Positions 10,108 through 21,468 of a stretch of 64,000 bases of DNA are shown one piece after another. How positions within the stretch are numbered: the first letter of the stretch is position 1; every line of letters begins with the position of its first letter. The notes under the pieces are model-generated. The model saw only the letters and a list, made by a program, of their open reading frames with translations. It did no database searches and was not told the origin of the DNA. The DNA is from Lumbricus terrestris (taxonomy: Eukaryota > Annelida > Clitellata > Crassiclitellata > Lumbricidae), in the NCBI GenBank assembly GCA_949752735.1, contig OX457051.1:709501-773500 (forward strand). Reading direction: 5' to 3'. A program made the position numbers and the translations under genes.

Positions 10108-12371
10108 ATGATGCTTCGTTCATCGTTGATGCTTGTCTTTGGTCTTTGGATGATAAGCAACTCCATAGCAAGTTCATTCGAATCAGACACAGAATTGACT
10201 GACGCTGGTAAGAGCACATTCGATTCTTATGGTCGATTCTAATTTAGCGGGGCTGGCAACCTTTTTCTTCTCATCCTTCCGTTGAAGACGCTTGAAATGT
10301 TTTATCATCTGTTATGAACATATGAATATAGACTAGCCTATACATTTTGTTTCTTGTAAATAAAAGTTTTAGCCTATCAGTTGTCACTAGTAATATTATT
10401 ATTGTTGTCAGATACGTAAGCTACAAGTTCTGATATTAGGAAGAAGCATTTTTATTTAGGCTACACTTACATGCACATATCAGGCTTATCATATTTTGCC
10501 TTGTGTCATCTTTGATGCTGAATTGAGGAGAATCGTTCAGAATAAAGGAAATGTTAATTTGCTCAAGAAACTTGCACAATAAACGTTTATTTGGTGGATT
10601 ATAATAATAGCAGATAGGCCTGGTATTGCATTTCTGGAAGACCTTTTAACCAACTTGCGTTTTCTACAGCAATCGATCGAGTCTTGTACGACAGATATCT
10701 TCTATGGAAAAGCGATCAGCCAGCTGACGGTGACAATTCATTTCCCGCCTTCTACGATTCGATTTTGGGTGACGACGCAGAAAAGCAGATTGCCAAGCAA
10801 GAGATTAATGAACAGGCTTCAGAAGAGAGACTGCCGCTTGGTATGTATAGGCCTAGACCACACACTAGCTCTGCTGCTTCTGGCTTTGCATTTTTGTTTC
10901 AGGATAGCCATACGCACATTGACGTTGGGAAAATATTGTTCAATGCAGTACTGTAGTGATAGAAGTTCTTAAACTGGCTTGCTCATCTTCAAGTCTGATT
11001 TCAAAGTTGACTTAGAACTAGGCCTACACTGAATTTTTTTAATGGAATCAATGGCAACGATGGGCCAAAATTTCATACATATGTGGCCCGGTCAAGAAGA
11101 AATTACTGTTTTCAAAATGGCGGTCTTTTAATCACAAGAATCAAATTCTAGTGTAACCTACTATTATAAAGAAACCAAGTTTCATGAAATTGGGTATAGT
11201 CGGACATGCATCGAAGCAGCTCATTGCATCGATAGGAAATGGTTCTGTGATTAAGGAGTGATTAAGCATGATCATAGAGGGAATGTTTGATAAAAGACTT
11301 CATACATGTAAGTGTTTCTTAATTGTTCATTAAACAGATTTCAACAATGGAGAACTGGAAAACCAGTATCCAGAGTGGAAGAAGATTCAACCGGAAGGCG
11401 ATTCTGTGTCAGCCGATGACTTTCTCGGATGGCTGAAAGAACAAAGGATTCCACGAGAACTCGACGAAGACCTCCGTCTCGGAGGTAAATATTTTGTCCT
11501 GGATATTCTTGGATTATAGGCTACGATGTTAATCACTTCGTCCGCTTCTCACTAAACTAGCTATGAAATATGTTTTCTTAAATTTTACGGATATTTGACA
11601 GTGGATTTAAACAAATAAAATGCAGATACATATTTTGCGAGTTGGAATTTATGTAACCTAGATAGAAGACTGGCCTAGTTAGCTACACCGGTAAGCGCGA
11701 GCGCCATTCGTCTGTTGGTTGCAACGGACTGCGGTTCAAGCCCCGGGCTGGGAGTTGACATTCAGAGATTTAGATATCTCGGGCTAGCACGTGTGGGACG
11801 CAGGGGCGCAAGCTCCAGCGGAGCGACCTTGGGCAAGTTGCTTACCCATCATTGTCTGTGGGGAAGGCAACGGGAAACCACTTCACTCATCTCATCCCCA
11901 AGGACGTAAAGCCAATGAACCTGCCTTCGGGCAGAGCACCATCATCATCAGATAGAAGACGGTAAATAATTAAAGACTTTTGAACGGATCAGAGCTCTTG
12001 GCCAAGTCATTGATATCCGTGATGATTTTCTCAGCTTTTTGAAGCAGGTGAAAAGGTATGAGATGTGATGATGCCGATTCTGAGGGCAAAATAGCATTGC
12101 ATTAACTTAAGGGCGTCAGAGGCAAAGTAGTTATGGCACTTAAATCAACCTGGAAATATTATTCTTAAGAAAACAAAGCCAAGTTAACTATTTACCCATA
12201 ATAATTATACATTATAAACCTAACCGAAGCAATATTCACGCAAATGACTTCTTGTATGCAGAGAGATTATTTCCACTTGTTTTCTTTGTAGTCAAGAGAG
12301 GAGCCGCTACAAGACGAAGGTGCTACTACGGATGTTCCTGTTGTCCCTTTAAATGCGGCTTTCTTTGCTGA
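10108..12371 (+). CDS. Secreted precursor of a six-cysteine peptide (hepcidin-like pattern)
   Basis: Four exons, 10108-10207, 10670-10840, 11338-11484 and 12292-12371, join with GT-AG borders, every intron in phase 1, to 165 codons plus TGA. Residues 1-21 (MMLRSSLMLVFGLWMISNSIA) are a classical signal peptide. Residues 22-140 are an acidic Cys-free pro-region. Then come a KR site at 141-142 and an RRR site at 147-149, followed by C-x3-C-x-CC-x3-C-x3-C (residues 150-165), the protein ending on its last Cys. The layout is that of a hormone, antimicrobial or other secreted peptide matured by a proprotein convertase. Aligned to hepcidin (C-x2-CC-x-CC-x4-C-x2-CC), six of eight Cys, the central CC and the Cys-Gly step coincide; Cys 2 and 7 are replaced by Gly and Leu. 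Hepcidin precursors are about half this length, so homology is unproven. The gene structure is convincing; the function is not known. Confidence 0.8.
11686..11962 (+). repeat. tRNA-derived SINE (family B) in intron 3 of the peptide gene
   Basis: Tail-to-head order is clear: an A-box-like TAGCTACACCGGTAAGCG, a B-box-like GCGGTTCAAGCCCC, a body with GGGAAAACC-like GGGAAACCACTTCACTCATC, and an ATC-rich 3' end (CATCATCATCAG). The open reading of 64 residues across it is fortuitous. Confidence 0.75.
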
Positions 12372-12636
12372 AAGCAGCGAAAAATTCGTCTACTGCGAAG
12401 CATTTCTTGCACGGAACATTTAGACTTTTGTTCGACTACGACAAATGTCAATGCACCACATTGAACTTCATTGCAATGAAGCGGAACAGTGCAATCGCAA
12501 CTTTGCTAAGTTTAATAATAGTGCGCACTGGGCTAGGCAATGCAAAATTATTGTCAGTCAAGGCCGAGAACAAAGATACATGTTTTGGTAAATAATTGTA
12601 TGGTATAGGCCTACCGGTTCATATTTTTATTCGCGG

Positions 12637-12850
12637 GACGCAGTGGTGTAGTGATGGGATCGGTGCCTTGCAACCGGATGGTTCCAGGTTCGAATTCACA
12701 CAGGCCGCCTTGTATTGACCTTCAGTAAGTCCTTCACTTGCAATAATTGCTCATGCGCTTCGGCGTGAAACTCCGATGCAGTTTCCGCGCTGTAGTCGGG
12801 ACCGCCTCTGAGCAGCGAGCTTGAAGAGGCGCTATGGCATACGCGAGAAA
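12637..12850 (+). repeat. tRNA-derived SINE (family A)
   Basis: A box GCAGTGGTGTAGTGATGGG, B box GGTTCGAATTC, body CGCTTCGGCGTGAAACTCC, and the LINE-like tail GGGACCGCCTCTGAGCAG..CTTGAAGAGGCGCTAT. Same family as 5878 and 9178, opposite orientation. Confidence 0.85.
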
Positions 12851-12981
12851 TAATTATTATTATAAATAGAATAATTATTGTTATACATGGACTAGCCTAT
12901 AGTGCAGTCATATAGGCCTACATTATATTTAATATTGAGACCAGGAGTAGGCCTTGTTGTATTTCTCGGATAAGAATCCTC

Positions 12982-13046
12982 CGTCATCAATATTCTCAGG
13001 TCCTGCTATTAAATTTTAATAGCAGGACCTGGGAATATTGATGACG
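12982..13046. repeat. Near-perfect 30-bp hairpin
   Basis: GTCATCAATATTCTCAGG..AATAG is followed without a real loop by its reverse complement, with one or two mismatches. It could be a tiny MITE or a palindromic cruciform site. Confidence 0.85.
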
Positions 13047-13147
13047 AATAATTGGTCAAGCACTATCGATTGTCCTGCAAAGCGTCTGATGCATCAATGG
13101 CGATGGTAAATAACTCGTCAACAATAGTTAGACATTGAATAACAATA

Positions 13148-13711
13148 TCTATATATATAAGAAAGGATGCGCGTATATTTATTTATTTGGCCGCGATGCA
13201 CGCTCGCAGTTCTGCGGCTACTGACCTGAAACATTGCATTTAGATGAACGTTCACCAAAATTACCCAAGTACGCTATTTTCAGCTTTTTTTATTCACTTT
13301 AGATTTCGAAAAACAGACATTTTAAATTTCGCTGTGTTAATGTATGCGCTGCAAAGCCTGCAATTGCGTCGCCGTATTTCAATCGTTTTCAGTAACCGTT
13401 GCCGTTGACGTCATATTTTGACGTCATATTTCGCAAAGCTTAATTAGCATGAAAATCATACGCTGTCGTACAACCCTGTGAAAAGATGTATCTTTTGTGT
13501 ATATTTGGCCATCGGCCAAGGAGTATAAGCTTACACCTCGGCCCGCAGGGCCGAGGTGTAAGCTTTCCCGAAAACTCAAATTTCACGGGTGGCGTACAAG
13601 TGGAGGTTGGAGCGTACGCGTGGAGGTCGGAGTGTTGGGGAGTGCAGTGGGTCGTGGCCGGGAGCGGGTCGAATCCTAAATTTCCCGGGCAACGCCGGGT
13701 ACCCCAGCTAG
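13148..13711 (+). mobile_element. Non-autonomous Helitron, 564 bp
   Basis: The 5' end TCTATATATATAAG follows an A. The 3' end is a GC hairpin (CCCGGGCAACGCCGGG) a few bases before CTAG, followed by T. These are the standard Helitron marks: 5'-TC, 3' hairpin, CTRR end, insertion between A and T. Inside, 13526-13565 is a second perfect hairpin (AAGCTTACACCTCGGCC arms). No Rep/helicase coding. The 3' end matches that of the copy ending at 20834. Confidence 0.8.
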
Positions 13712-15396
13712 TACATAATAATGAAATGAAGATTGCAATTACATCTGATTGTTTGAGACCAAAGATACAAATATCTATTAATATTTATATAATTATTGCT
13801 TTTATAGATTAATATGTAGCCTAAATAATAACGTGTGTCAAAGAGGACTTATGTGGCCAGAACCAATAATGGGATCCCTGAATCCCTCTGTCATAGGCTA
13901 TTAGAAAGGCTTTTGATCGATAAGGATTTGAATATGCTAAACACTCTATGAATTATAATTGTGGTAGGATTCGTGTCTGAAACACCAGTCATCGATTTCA
14001 CTGGTGATAATACCGATGAATAGTTTAAATATGTCTGTAGGTCTATGCACTTATAGTGTGGCCATGAACATCTGGGGATCTCGATTATTTGATAGCAGAA
14101 GTAGGGCAAACCCAAGATCACTTGCTGTGGACGAGAAAACACTGACTTCCCGGTTTCATTCACGCTCTTAACAGAAATGACATTTCTTTAGTCCGTGTCA
14201 AGTTAGGATCCAAGTTCACGGTGGCCCAGTGCGGTTGAAGAACCTCCTCTGCAATAACCATCTTAATGGCAAGTGTCGCAGGAAGATTGTGCTCATGACC
14301 ACTGCACCATGGATAACAAACACAGGTCTATTCCAGACTGGCTCCATGCTATGAAATAGATCAGGAGGCATGAAGTAATCGAAAATAACGGCTAAACAAA
14401 GGACTCACAGCAATCCACATTATTTTGGCCTAGGGTCTACTACAGTTGACGCCACCATTATGAGTCGAAAACTAGACACTCTAGGAGTGCAGAGGAAACG
14501 AAAAATCGATGCAAAAAATAAAGAGTGACGGAAATGTACGCTCCCGATGAGTTTATGACCAACCAGGTCGAAATATCTCTGCGTGTTATTATTCTGAAGT
14601 CACGACATTCGGCAGAAGAATCGATTTAACATCTGTTGATTGCATTCAAAAAATCTATTACAACATCGGTGGCCTGCCTCTAAGCGTCAATATCGTATAT
14701 ATACATATATATATAACGATATATATATAACGATATATATAACGATATATATATCGTGCATATATATATTATATATATGCCTAAGTGTGGCTAATGGTTT
14801 TCGCCAGTAAGTCGGTCCAAAATCTGCCTATAATTATGATCTATTTCAGACAGGAGAAATATTGTCGCGTTTCAAAGGAAACCATATTCCAGGATTTTAT
14901 ATATATATATAATATATATAAAGAAATCTATATACATAGGGCCTATATATACACACATGCAACACGCTGTGTCTATATTTACATACGCTGTCGCATGAAT
15001 CTTGCTGAATAAAGTAGACCATAGACGTCACATTTAGAAGCAGTGCTGCACGATTTTCGCTTATGAAAATCATTATCATGAATGCAGCAACTCTGTAATC
15101 GTCATCACAATGTCATGGCTATGAGAGGACGTTGACACCATGTGGCCATGTTGTTGGATCGCAGTAGAATAATTGTTCCAATGTCTGATCGATCCCCAAG
15201 TCTTTCGTCTTCTCGTTGGAACTCGAATCAGTTTAATCATAATTTATTCTGTTGTGTCTTGACTAATTTTCTTGCGGATAACCAGCTTTAAATGGTCGAT
15301 GAAGCGAGTCGGATGTTTAGCATAGCCGTTGATGTTGTCTGGCTTACATAGGATCACACATAGATTCGTCTAACTGACTGAACTCACAACAGCAAC
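13712..15396. other. Non-coding stretch with TA microsatellites
   Basis: Upstream of the GT64 gene. It holds TA-rich tracts at 14694-14780 (ACGATATATAT motifs repeated) and 14898-14930. Otherwise no recognisable gene. The promoter of the downstream gene must be in the 3' part but shows no clear TATA box. Confidence 0.5.
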
Positions 15397-15913
15397 ATGG
15401 CTACATGGCGGCAATGTTCCATCATATTTGTTGGTGTTCTAGCTGCAGCGTTTACGTTTCATGGATTGTTTCACGAACGCTACATGATTAGTCCATACAG
15501 AATTATTGCTGGACGAATTAATTGGACAGACTCAATTCTACCAGCACTGAAGAATTTCACATCAAAGAACATGCAAACGTGTGATCCGAAGTTTCTGCCC
15601 GACTTCAACGCCATGTCTAAGTCTGGTTATTCAATTGCATTGGATGATAATTCGCGCAGCAAATTCACGGTTCTTATGCGGACCTTCGACCGTCTGCACT
15701 CAATCCGAGAAGCAGTTCTTCATTACGTTTGCATGTCATCAGTTGATCGCCTGATTCTTCTCTGGTCCAACCAGAAAGTTAAACCTCCTTCCGCACAATT
15801 CTTTAACGCAACGTGTCCTGAGAAATTCGTCATCAAAGTTCTGCCGTCTGCCAACCTCACGCTTAGGTTTTCTGCATTCGAAGAAATTCTCACTGATGGT
15901 GGGTATCGAAGTT

Positions 15914-15946
<33 letters not shown>

Positions 15947-18900
15947 TCTTTTCTTTAATTGAACGCCTGCAAGACGCACTGCGCTTTACATTTACAAGTT
16001 ATGCAGTAATCTTAATTAAACTTAACTACCGGTACCAACTGAACAGACAGCTTTGTAATTACACGGCGCTAATAGCAGCCTACAAAGCAAATCCGCCCAA
16101 CGGGGGCTCGAACTCACTACCTCTCGCACTCTACGCCAGCGTGTTATCCATTGCTCTACCGGGCCCCCATAATAATGCATTCTCGATTGTCGCGATATAT
16201 AAATTCAATATAATTATTTTAATTATTATATTAAACAGAATTGAGCACTGCAATTTTGTGGTTCCTAAGTTAGTTCTTTTATTGAAACTTCACGAGATTC
16301 TGTGTATTTTGGTTGCAATAAAATATAATTGAATTCAATTGTGTTGAATCTATTCTATATCAAGACCTCGAAAAAAATTTATTAAGATTTTATTTTAAAG
16401 ATCTGAGATCTGTCTGAATGCAAATAATTGGTAGGCATTGACCTTTGTTGAAGATCGTACATTGCAACCAATACGACTGATGACCTCTAAACCTTGGCTA
16501 TATATATAGCGCAGAAGAAATCCTGGAATCTCAGTCAATCCATTGGAACCCAGGTTCATTTGGGTGAGTTAGTGACTTCACTATTGTGATTACAGACATC
16601 TCAAAGCATCTTCAAATGCCCACAATTGACTGGCGAACAACTTTTTTACATAATCAATTATTGTAAGATTTAGAAAGTCGTCTGCCATTTATACTTTCAG
16701 GAGTATTCAGCGTTGATGACGATATCTTGATGACTGAAGAGGATTTGGATCACGCCTTTCAACTGTGGAAGGTAAGCGTTAACTCAGAAGTCGATTGCCC
16801 TAAGTAGGCCAACCTGATTTAATTAATAATAATTTTTCGTTTAATCAACAATCCGGTTGACAGACCGCAACCGGTTACAGTGTACAATTATGCAGTTGAA
16901 ACAATTTACAGGAACTCAGATTACAGAATACATATTAAATCTTAACTATAGCCTACCAACTGAACAGACAGCCAGCATTACATGGTGCTAATAGCAGCCT
17001 ACAAAGCATGTCCGCCCAACTCACTACCTCTCGCACTCTTGGCCAGCGTGTTATACATTACTCTGTCAGACCGCCGGTGCAATAGCCTTTTTACATGATC
17101 AATTGATTATGATAATATTGGACCATAATCGATCTCAAGCGTTCAATAGAAACTCGATCTGCCAGAGCGTTTTTGCCCGTGCGGTCATCAATTATACTCC
17201 CAGATGCTACTAACATACACCTATGTCTAAGTCCTTCTCATGCTTTGCTCTAGCATCTTACGACAGTTTTGTTTGGCCGCGCTGTGGTTGGGAGCGCATC
17301 TGAGTAGTTCCTGGAATAGGCGCCATATAAGTGCATTTAATGAATGAACGAATGTTCACAAATCACTTAATCGGCTTAAATTCCAAAGTGCATTTATTGT
17401 AAATTTCTAAAACTATGGCCTACAACTTCCTTTAAATTACTCAACTTCCTTACCTTCGCTAGGTAGCCTACTCAGAGTCTATCGTACTCAGGTCCCAGGT
17501 CGACTCTTTCTTCTATCTCTGTTGCTGCAACCAAAATGTATCCGTCAGTTCGTTCATTCGCTCTCACCTGCCAATGTCGCCTCTCTTCCAGTCTTGTCCT
17601 CTCTCCTATGGTCTTCCAATCACGTTTCCTATTCCGGTTCTACTCTTGCATCACACCATGGACAACGTCTTTCATCGTAGCACCACGATCGATGTCTCCT
17701 CTGCGTCACCTCCACGTCACCTCCACGTCACCTGCATAGAAACAAATCGAAAAATCTGACTATTACGGACTTCGTTTCATATTAAAACGCAATTGAATTA
17801 TGCTGGTTCCTTTGTGGCGATGAGAAATTTTTAAAGAATTAGGCTTACAATCGTAATCGGAGTCTCCAAATTTCTAGAGCGTCACACGAAAGCCAAGCGC
17901 TGGGCAACAGTTTATTCACAAGCGCTGCGTTGCAAGTCAAAGCATCACTGTTATTGCATATTTTAAAAACTACAACACCCACTAAATGTCTCAACTTTCT
18001 TACATTCGCAGTGTTACCTACAGTGTTAGGAGGAAGACACTGAATAGCTATGGGCACCCGCAGACATTTTTGCAGGAGGGAACTAAAGTCAATAGTCACG
18101 GTAGAAAAAAATTGACAAGAGCTTGAAGAATGCAAAGCAGGAAATTAAGATCATGGGTATTTTCATAGATGCATCAAAACGCAATTTAGCTTTGTGATTC
18201 ATCAGTATTATAATTTATGTGTGACTAAATTTACTAGAAACCAAAAACAGTAGTTTAAAATAGGCTTCAAATTTTCAGAGGTGGGAAAGTGCCGCTATAT
18301 GCCAGTGCTCATGTTATTGTCTTAACCGTGACAACGTGGCAACTTTGTGAAATTGAAACATGGAATGGGCTCCCGCTTGCACCACGCTTACTACCTCGGA
18401 ATAATTTGCCTGCTTTCTACAAGTTGCTCAAGACCTATCTTTTTAGCTGTGGCTGGACTGGGAGCGCCTCTGAGTAGGCTTCTTGAAGGGGCGCTATATA
18501 AGTTCTCGGAATGAATGAATGAATTGTGCTGTTTGATTCTTTGTTTGTGTAGATGTATCCGTGGGGTCTCGTCGGACCTTATCAAAGAACACACAGTGGT
18601 AACTCTCCCAACATGACTTATGCAATGGTCAGTTGGGGATACAGCTTGATTCTTACCGGAGCTGCCTTCATACACCGCGAATACCTTCGCATGTTTCAAG
18701 ACAAATGCGTTTCGAAGATTCGAGAAGACATCGATCTAAACAACAACTGCGAGGACATTTTCATGAACTTCGTCGTCAAAGATCATTGTCGATGTTCCGG
18801 AGTTTTCTACCTGAAGCCCGGACATAAAATCGCATCACCTAAGAAACTCAGTTGGAGAAATGCGTTGAGTAGCCGACCAAATCACTACACTCGCCGCTCT

Positions 18901-18972
18901 AAGTGCCTTCAGAACTACTCATCACTTTTCTCGAACTCTTTCACGTTGTCGAAAAGTACGTGCGTATATTAG
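15397..18972 (+). CDS. EXTL2-like GT64 glycosyltransferase
   Basis: Exons 15397-15898, 16701-16771 and 18553-18972 join in frame (phases 1 and 0) to 330 codons plus TAG, the usual size of EXTL2. Residues about 6-25 form a membrane anchor near the N-terminus, giving a type II Golgi/ER topology. FTVLMRTFDRLHSIREAVLHY..VDRLILLWSN is the start of the nucleotide-sugar fold. VDDDILMT at about 172-179 in exon 2 carries the DDD metal-binding motif. Exon 3 has MVSWGYSLILTGAAFIHREYL and NNCEDIFMNFVV, matching the GT64 acceptor and catalytic region (EXTL2: GASFF..YL, CDDIAMNF). EXTL2 transfers GalNAc or GlcNAc to the glycosaminoglycan linker tetrasaccharide and so tunes heparan and chondroitin sulfate synthesis. 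Activity here is inferred. The frame runs past 15898 into intron, but the donor GATG|GTGGGT and the AAT repeat behind it mark the exon end. Confidence 0.88.
15916..15945. repeat. AAT trinucleotide microsatellite
   Basis: Ten or so AAT units start 17 bases after the exon 1 donor of the GT64 gene. Confidence 0.9.
16040..16172 (-). repeat. tRNA-headed SINE (family C)
   Basis: On the minus strand: GGGGGCCCGGTAGAGCAATGG (A box), GTGAGTTCGAGCCC (B box), then a body shared with 16940-17080 and 384-516. Lies in intron 1 of the GT64 gene. Confidence 0.75.
16938..17078 (-). repeat. tRNA-headed SINE (family C)
   Basis: Second copy in the GT64 gene, in intron 2. It shares CTGAACAGACAG and CGCTAATAGCAGCCTACAAAGCA-type sequence with 16040-16172, with a short deletion over the B box. 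Confidence 0.75.
17265..17355 (+). repeat. L2-like LINE 3' tail
   Basis: GTGGTTGGGAGCGCATCTGAGTAGT..GGCGCCATATAAG followed by a TGAA-type repeat. This is the tail shared by LINEs and family-A SINEs in the window. Confidence 0.7.
18262..18525 (+). pseudogene. L2-like LINE 3' fragment
   Basis: The frame WNGLPLAPRLLPRNNLPAFYKLLKTYLF is the last conserved block of an L2/CR1-type reverse transcriptase ORF, followed by the GGGAGCGCCTCTGAGTAGG..GGGGCGCTATATAAG tail and a TGAATGAATGAAT repeat. Sits directly upstream of exon 3 of the GT64 gene. Confidence 0.8.
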
Positions 18973-20135
18973 AGACGGGTAAACTATGGAAAGTGATCTC
19001 ATCTGGTTTCGTTACCTTATCTGACATAGCCTAATACGCAGCGGATAACGAACTGTGGCAAATGCTTTGAGCTCTAAAACCTGCAGTATATCCATACTTC
19101 AAACTGAGAGACAGGAAACGCTGCAATGACAAAGTAAGCATAGGTTTAAATGCCAATGCTTATCACATTCAATCATTCCATGAATTTCTATAGAGTTTCT
19201 TCAAGTAGCCCACTCAGTCAAGGCTGAAAAGTTAAGATTTAAGCATCATTATAGAATGTATTCGCATCGTAGCCTGCCGAGGTCAAAAGTGCAACTTGTT
19301 TGGGAGGCTATTCTTTTCGACAATCCTTCCGACTGAACACAGCGCTCGAGATGAATCATCTGGTGACATGCATTTGTCTTTCGAGTGATGCTGTAGAAAT
19401 ATTTTGGAGATTACGATTACGATATATTTTCAAGAGGATGGTTCAACCACGTAAGAAAATAAGTTTTGTCTAATGAAGGAGCTGCATCGCTAGACGCATT
19501 CACCCAAATCCCGATGAATTAACATGTTATTGTAAAACTATCTGTGGTACCCGCGTTGCCCGGTTATTGTAAGATTCGCCCCGTTCCCTCCCTCCCTCTC
19601 TCCCTCCCTCCCTCCCTCCCTCGCTCTCTCTCCCTCCCTCCGTGTCGCCCATTTTCTGTCCCTCCCTCCTTCCCTACCTCCCTCCCTCCCTAACTGCCTG
19701 CGTACGACACGGTAGGATATTGCGAAATCGCGTGCTAATAGATCGGTTATCGGGAAAAATGAGGTTAAGAAGTGCTGCAAATCGATTTACGACAACAAAT
19801 GGCGTGTTAAATACTGATAGACAAGACGCGGCAGGATATTAATTAGGCCTACCGGTATCTATTTGACCACGCGCTAGAAGAATCGGCGAGGTCAAGAAAT
19901 GATGACGTTAGATATCTGTGTTCGCTGGAAAATGGCTTCAATAAAAGATTTGCGGCTAAAATGCGGTTCGAAATTTCAAATGTTCGAAACAGGAGAAAGG
20001 TAAGATTTTTGGATTCGCGGACCCCCTAAAACCTGGCTAGGGTTGGCCCCTACCACTCTGAGAAGGATTGGGGTCGATTGCGTCAAAACTGTGGCCGTGT
20101 TAATCTAACACCGAGGAGAGAGCCTTACTAAAATA
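18973..20135. other. 3' flank of the GT64 gene and low-complexity sequence
   Basis: No gene. A CCCT-rich tract occupies 19579-19692 next to TACCCGCGTTGCCCGG (19551-19566), which looks like a Helitron 3' hairpin read on the minus strand. A GATTACGATTACGATA LINE-type tail is at 19407-19425. Confidence 0.5.
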
Positions 20136-20136
20136 A

Positions 20137-20834
20137 TAATATAGATTATAATTCCGAAATTCCATATGTTTGTTTGTTTGTACGCTTTTGACTCTCCCCT
20201 GCAGAATAGGCTCGGAAATGAAACAGCGCCGGTTAAAAAAAATTCTTGCAATCGATTATTACCCAAATTACAAGGTCATCGCAACTATTTTCAGGTTTTA
20301 ATTCAGTTTAAAACAAGAGTTATTAGCGTTTTAAGACATATTTCATCAATATATGATCAACCTAGCGCTTTTGTCAAGAGTCTACTCCGCATGACGTCAT
20401 ACCCGCCCAGTAATAATTTCCGTAGCGCCCCGCAGGGGTGGGTCAAGTTTGGCTTTTTGGGGAAGCGAGGTGGGGTGGAGGGTTGGCGAAACCCCTAAAT
20501 TTAGCAGTCAACGATGGGTACCAGAGTGGAGTAGTGTTTAAAACCCTAAATTTTACTTTAAGACAGAAGCGTTTTAAGACAGATTTCATCGCTCACTCTT
20601 TGGTAAACAGTATCGAGCTTTAGTAAAAGAGTCTACAGCCCGAATGACGTCATACAAGCCCATTAATAATTTCCGTAGCGCCCCGCAGGGGCGGGTTACG
20701 TTTGGCTTTTTGGGGAAGCGGGGTGGGGTAGAGGGTTGGCGAAAACCCGAAATTTAGCGGTCAACGTTGGGTACCACAGTGGAGTAGTGTTTAAAACCCT
20801 AAATTTCCCGGGCAACGCCGGGTTACACATCTAG
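20137..20834 (+). mobile_element. Helitron-like 3' end with internal duplication
   Basis: Ends in the hairpin CCCGGGCAACGCCGGG, then CTAG followed by T, as at 13711. Two copies of a roughly 253-bp unit (landmark TTCCGTAGCGCCCCGCAGGGG at 20417 and 20670) lie before the end. The 5' terminus is not certain; 20137 is an estimate. Confidence 0.55.
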
Positions 20835-20924
20835 TAGGCCTATAAGATTAGAAGTTGGATCAGTGATGGAAACATTAACAGCAACATTAGACGTATTATC
20901 ATAGTTTCTTGCATCAGAAGTAGC

Positions 20925-21075
20925 CTATAAATGTAAATGTAAATGTAATCGCAAATTTATATAGCGGCTGTGTTATGGCTTCGACCCTGAGGGTGATATC
21001 CTTCACCGCCGCTACTCCACGTTTATATTGCGACCGAGCCACCCGCAGAGGTTGAATAGGTTGAATGAGCGAGAT
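20925..21075 (-). repeat. Interspersed repeat (family D)
   Basis: TATATAGCGGCTGTGTTATGGC-type sequence with CGACCCTGAGGGTG and CCTTCACCGCCGC is shared with 34640-34895, where a tRNA-like head is still visible on the minus strand. This copy is truncated. Confidence 0.6.
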
Positions 21076-21194
21076 GGTCTAGTTATGCAAAGTCATTGGA
21101 GTAAACCGGATGAGAGATTGAAATAACAATTTATGGAAAAAAATTAAGGTTGGATGAGAGATGGAAGAGGAAGCTGGATAAAGGATGAAAAACG

Positions 21195-21468
21195 GCAAAG
21201 TCAATTATTTCAAAGTAATTGTAATTGTAATTCGGACAATTTATATAGCATCGTCATTAGCAAGCCACTTCTAGGATGCTTCACTTGCATATTATACTGT
21301 CAAAGTAAATGTCATGAACTCGAGAGCAAGTGCAGCGTCAATAATTATTGTTTTCTAAAAGTTGATTCAGTCTTGATTACCTGGATAGTTGCTGGAAGAC
21401 TATTCCAGACGCGTGGGCCTGCTGCCAGAAAGGCGCGATCACCCATTGTTTGGTATTTGTACATTAGG
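21195..21468 (-). pseudogene. LINE ORF2 C-terminal fragment
   Basis: On the minus strand GDRAFLAAGPRVWNSLPAT is the WNSLP block near the end of L2/CR1-type reverse transcriptases. The rest is non-coding 3' sequence also found at 42650-42830. Confidence 0.75.

Noticed and set aside
12353..12595. Separate 80-residue ORF
   Set aside because: Overlaps the last codons and 3' UTR of the peptide gene in another frame; no domain or splice support.
16040..16172. tRNA gene on the minus strand
   Set aside because: Repeated with variation at 16938 and 384 with a shared non-tRNA body, so a SINE.
15899..16332. Continuation of the GT64 frame with an Asn run
   Set aside because: Crosses a consensus donor, an AAT microsatellite and a SINE; the GT64 domain continues in the exon at 16701.
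19538..19842. Arg/Glu/Gly-rich ORF
   Set aside because: Product of the CCCT-rich tract.
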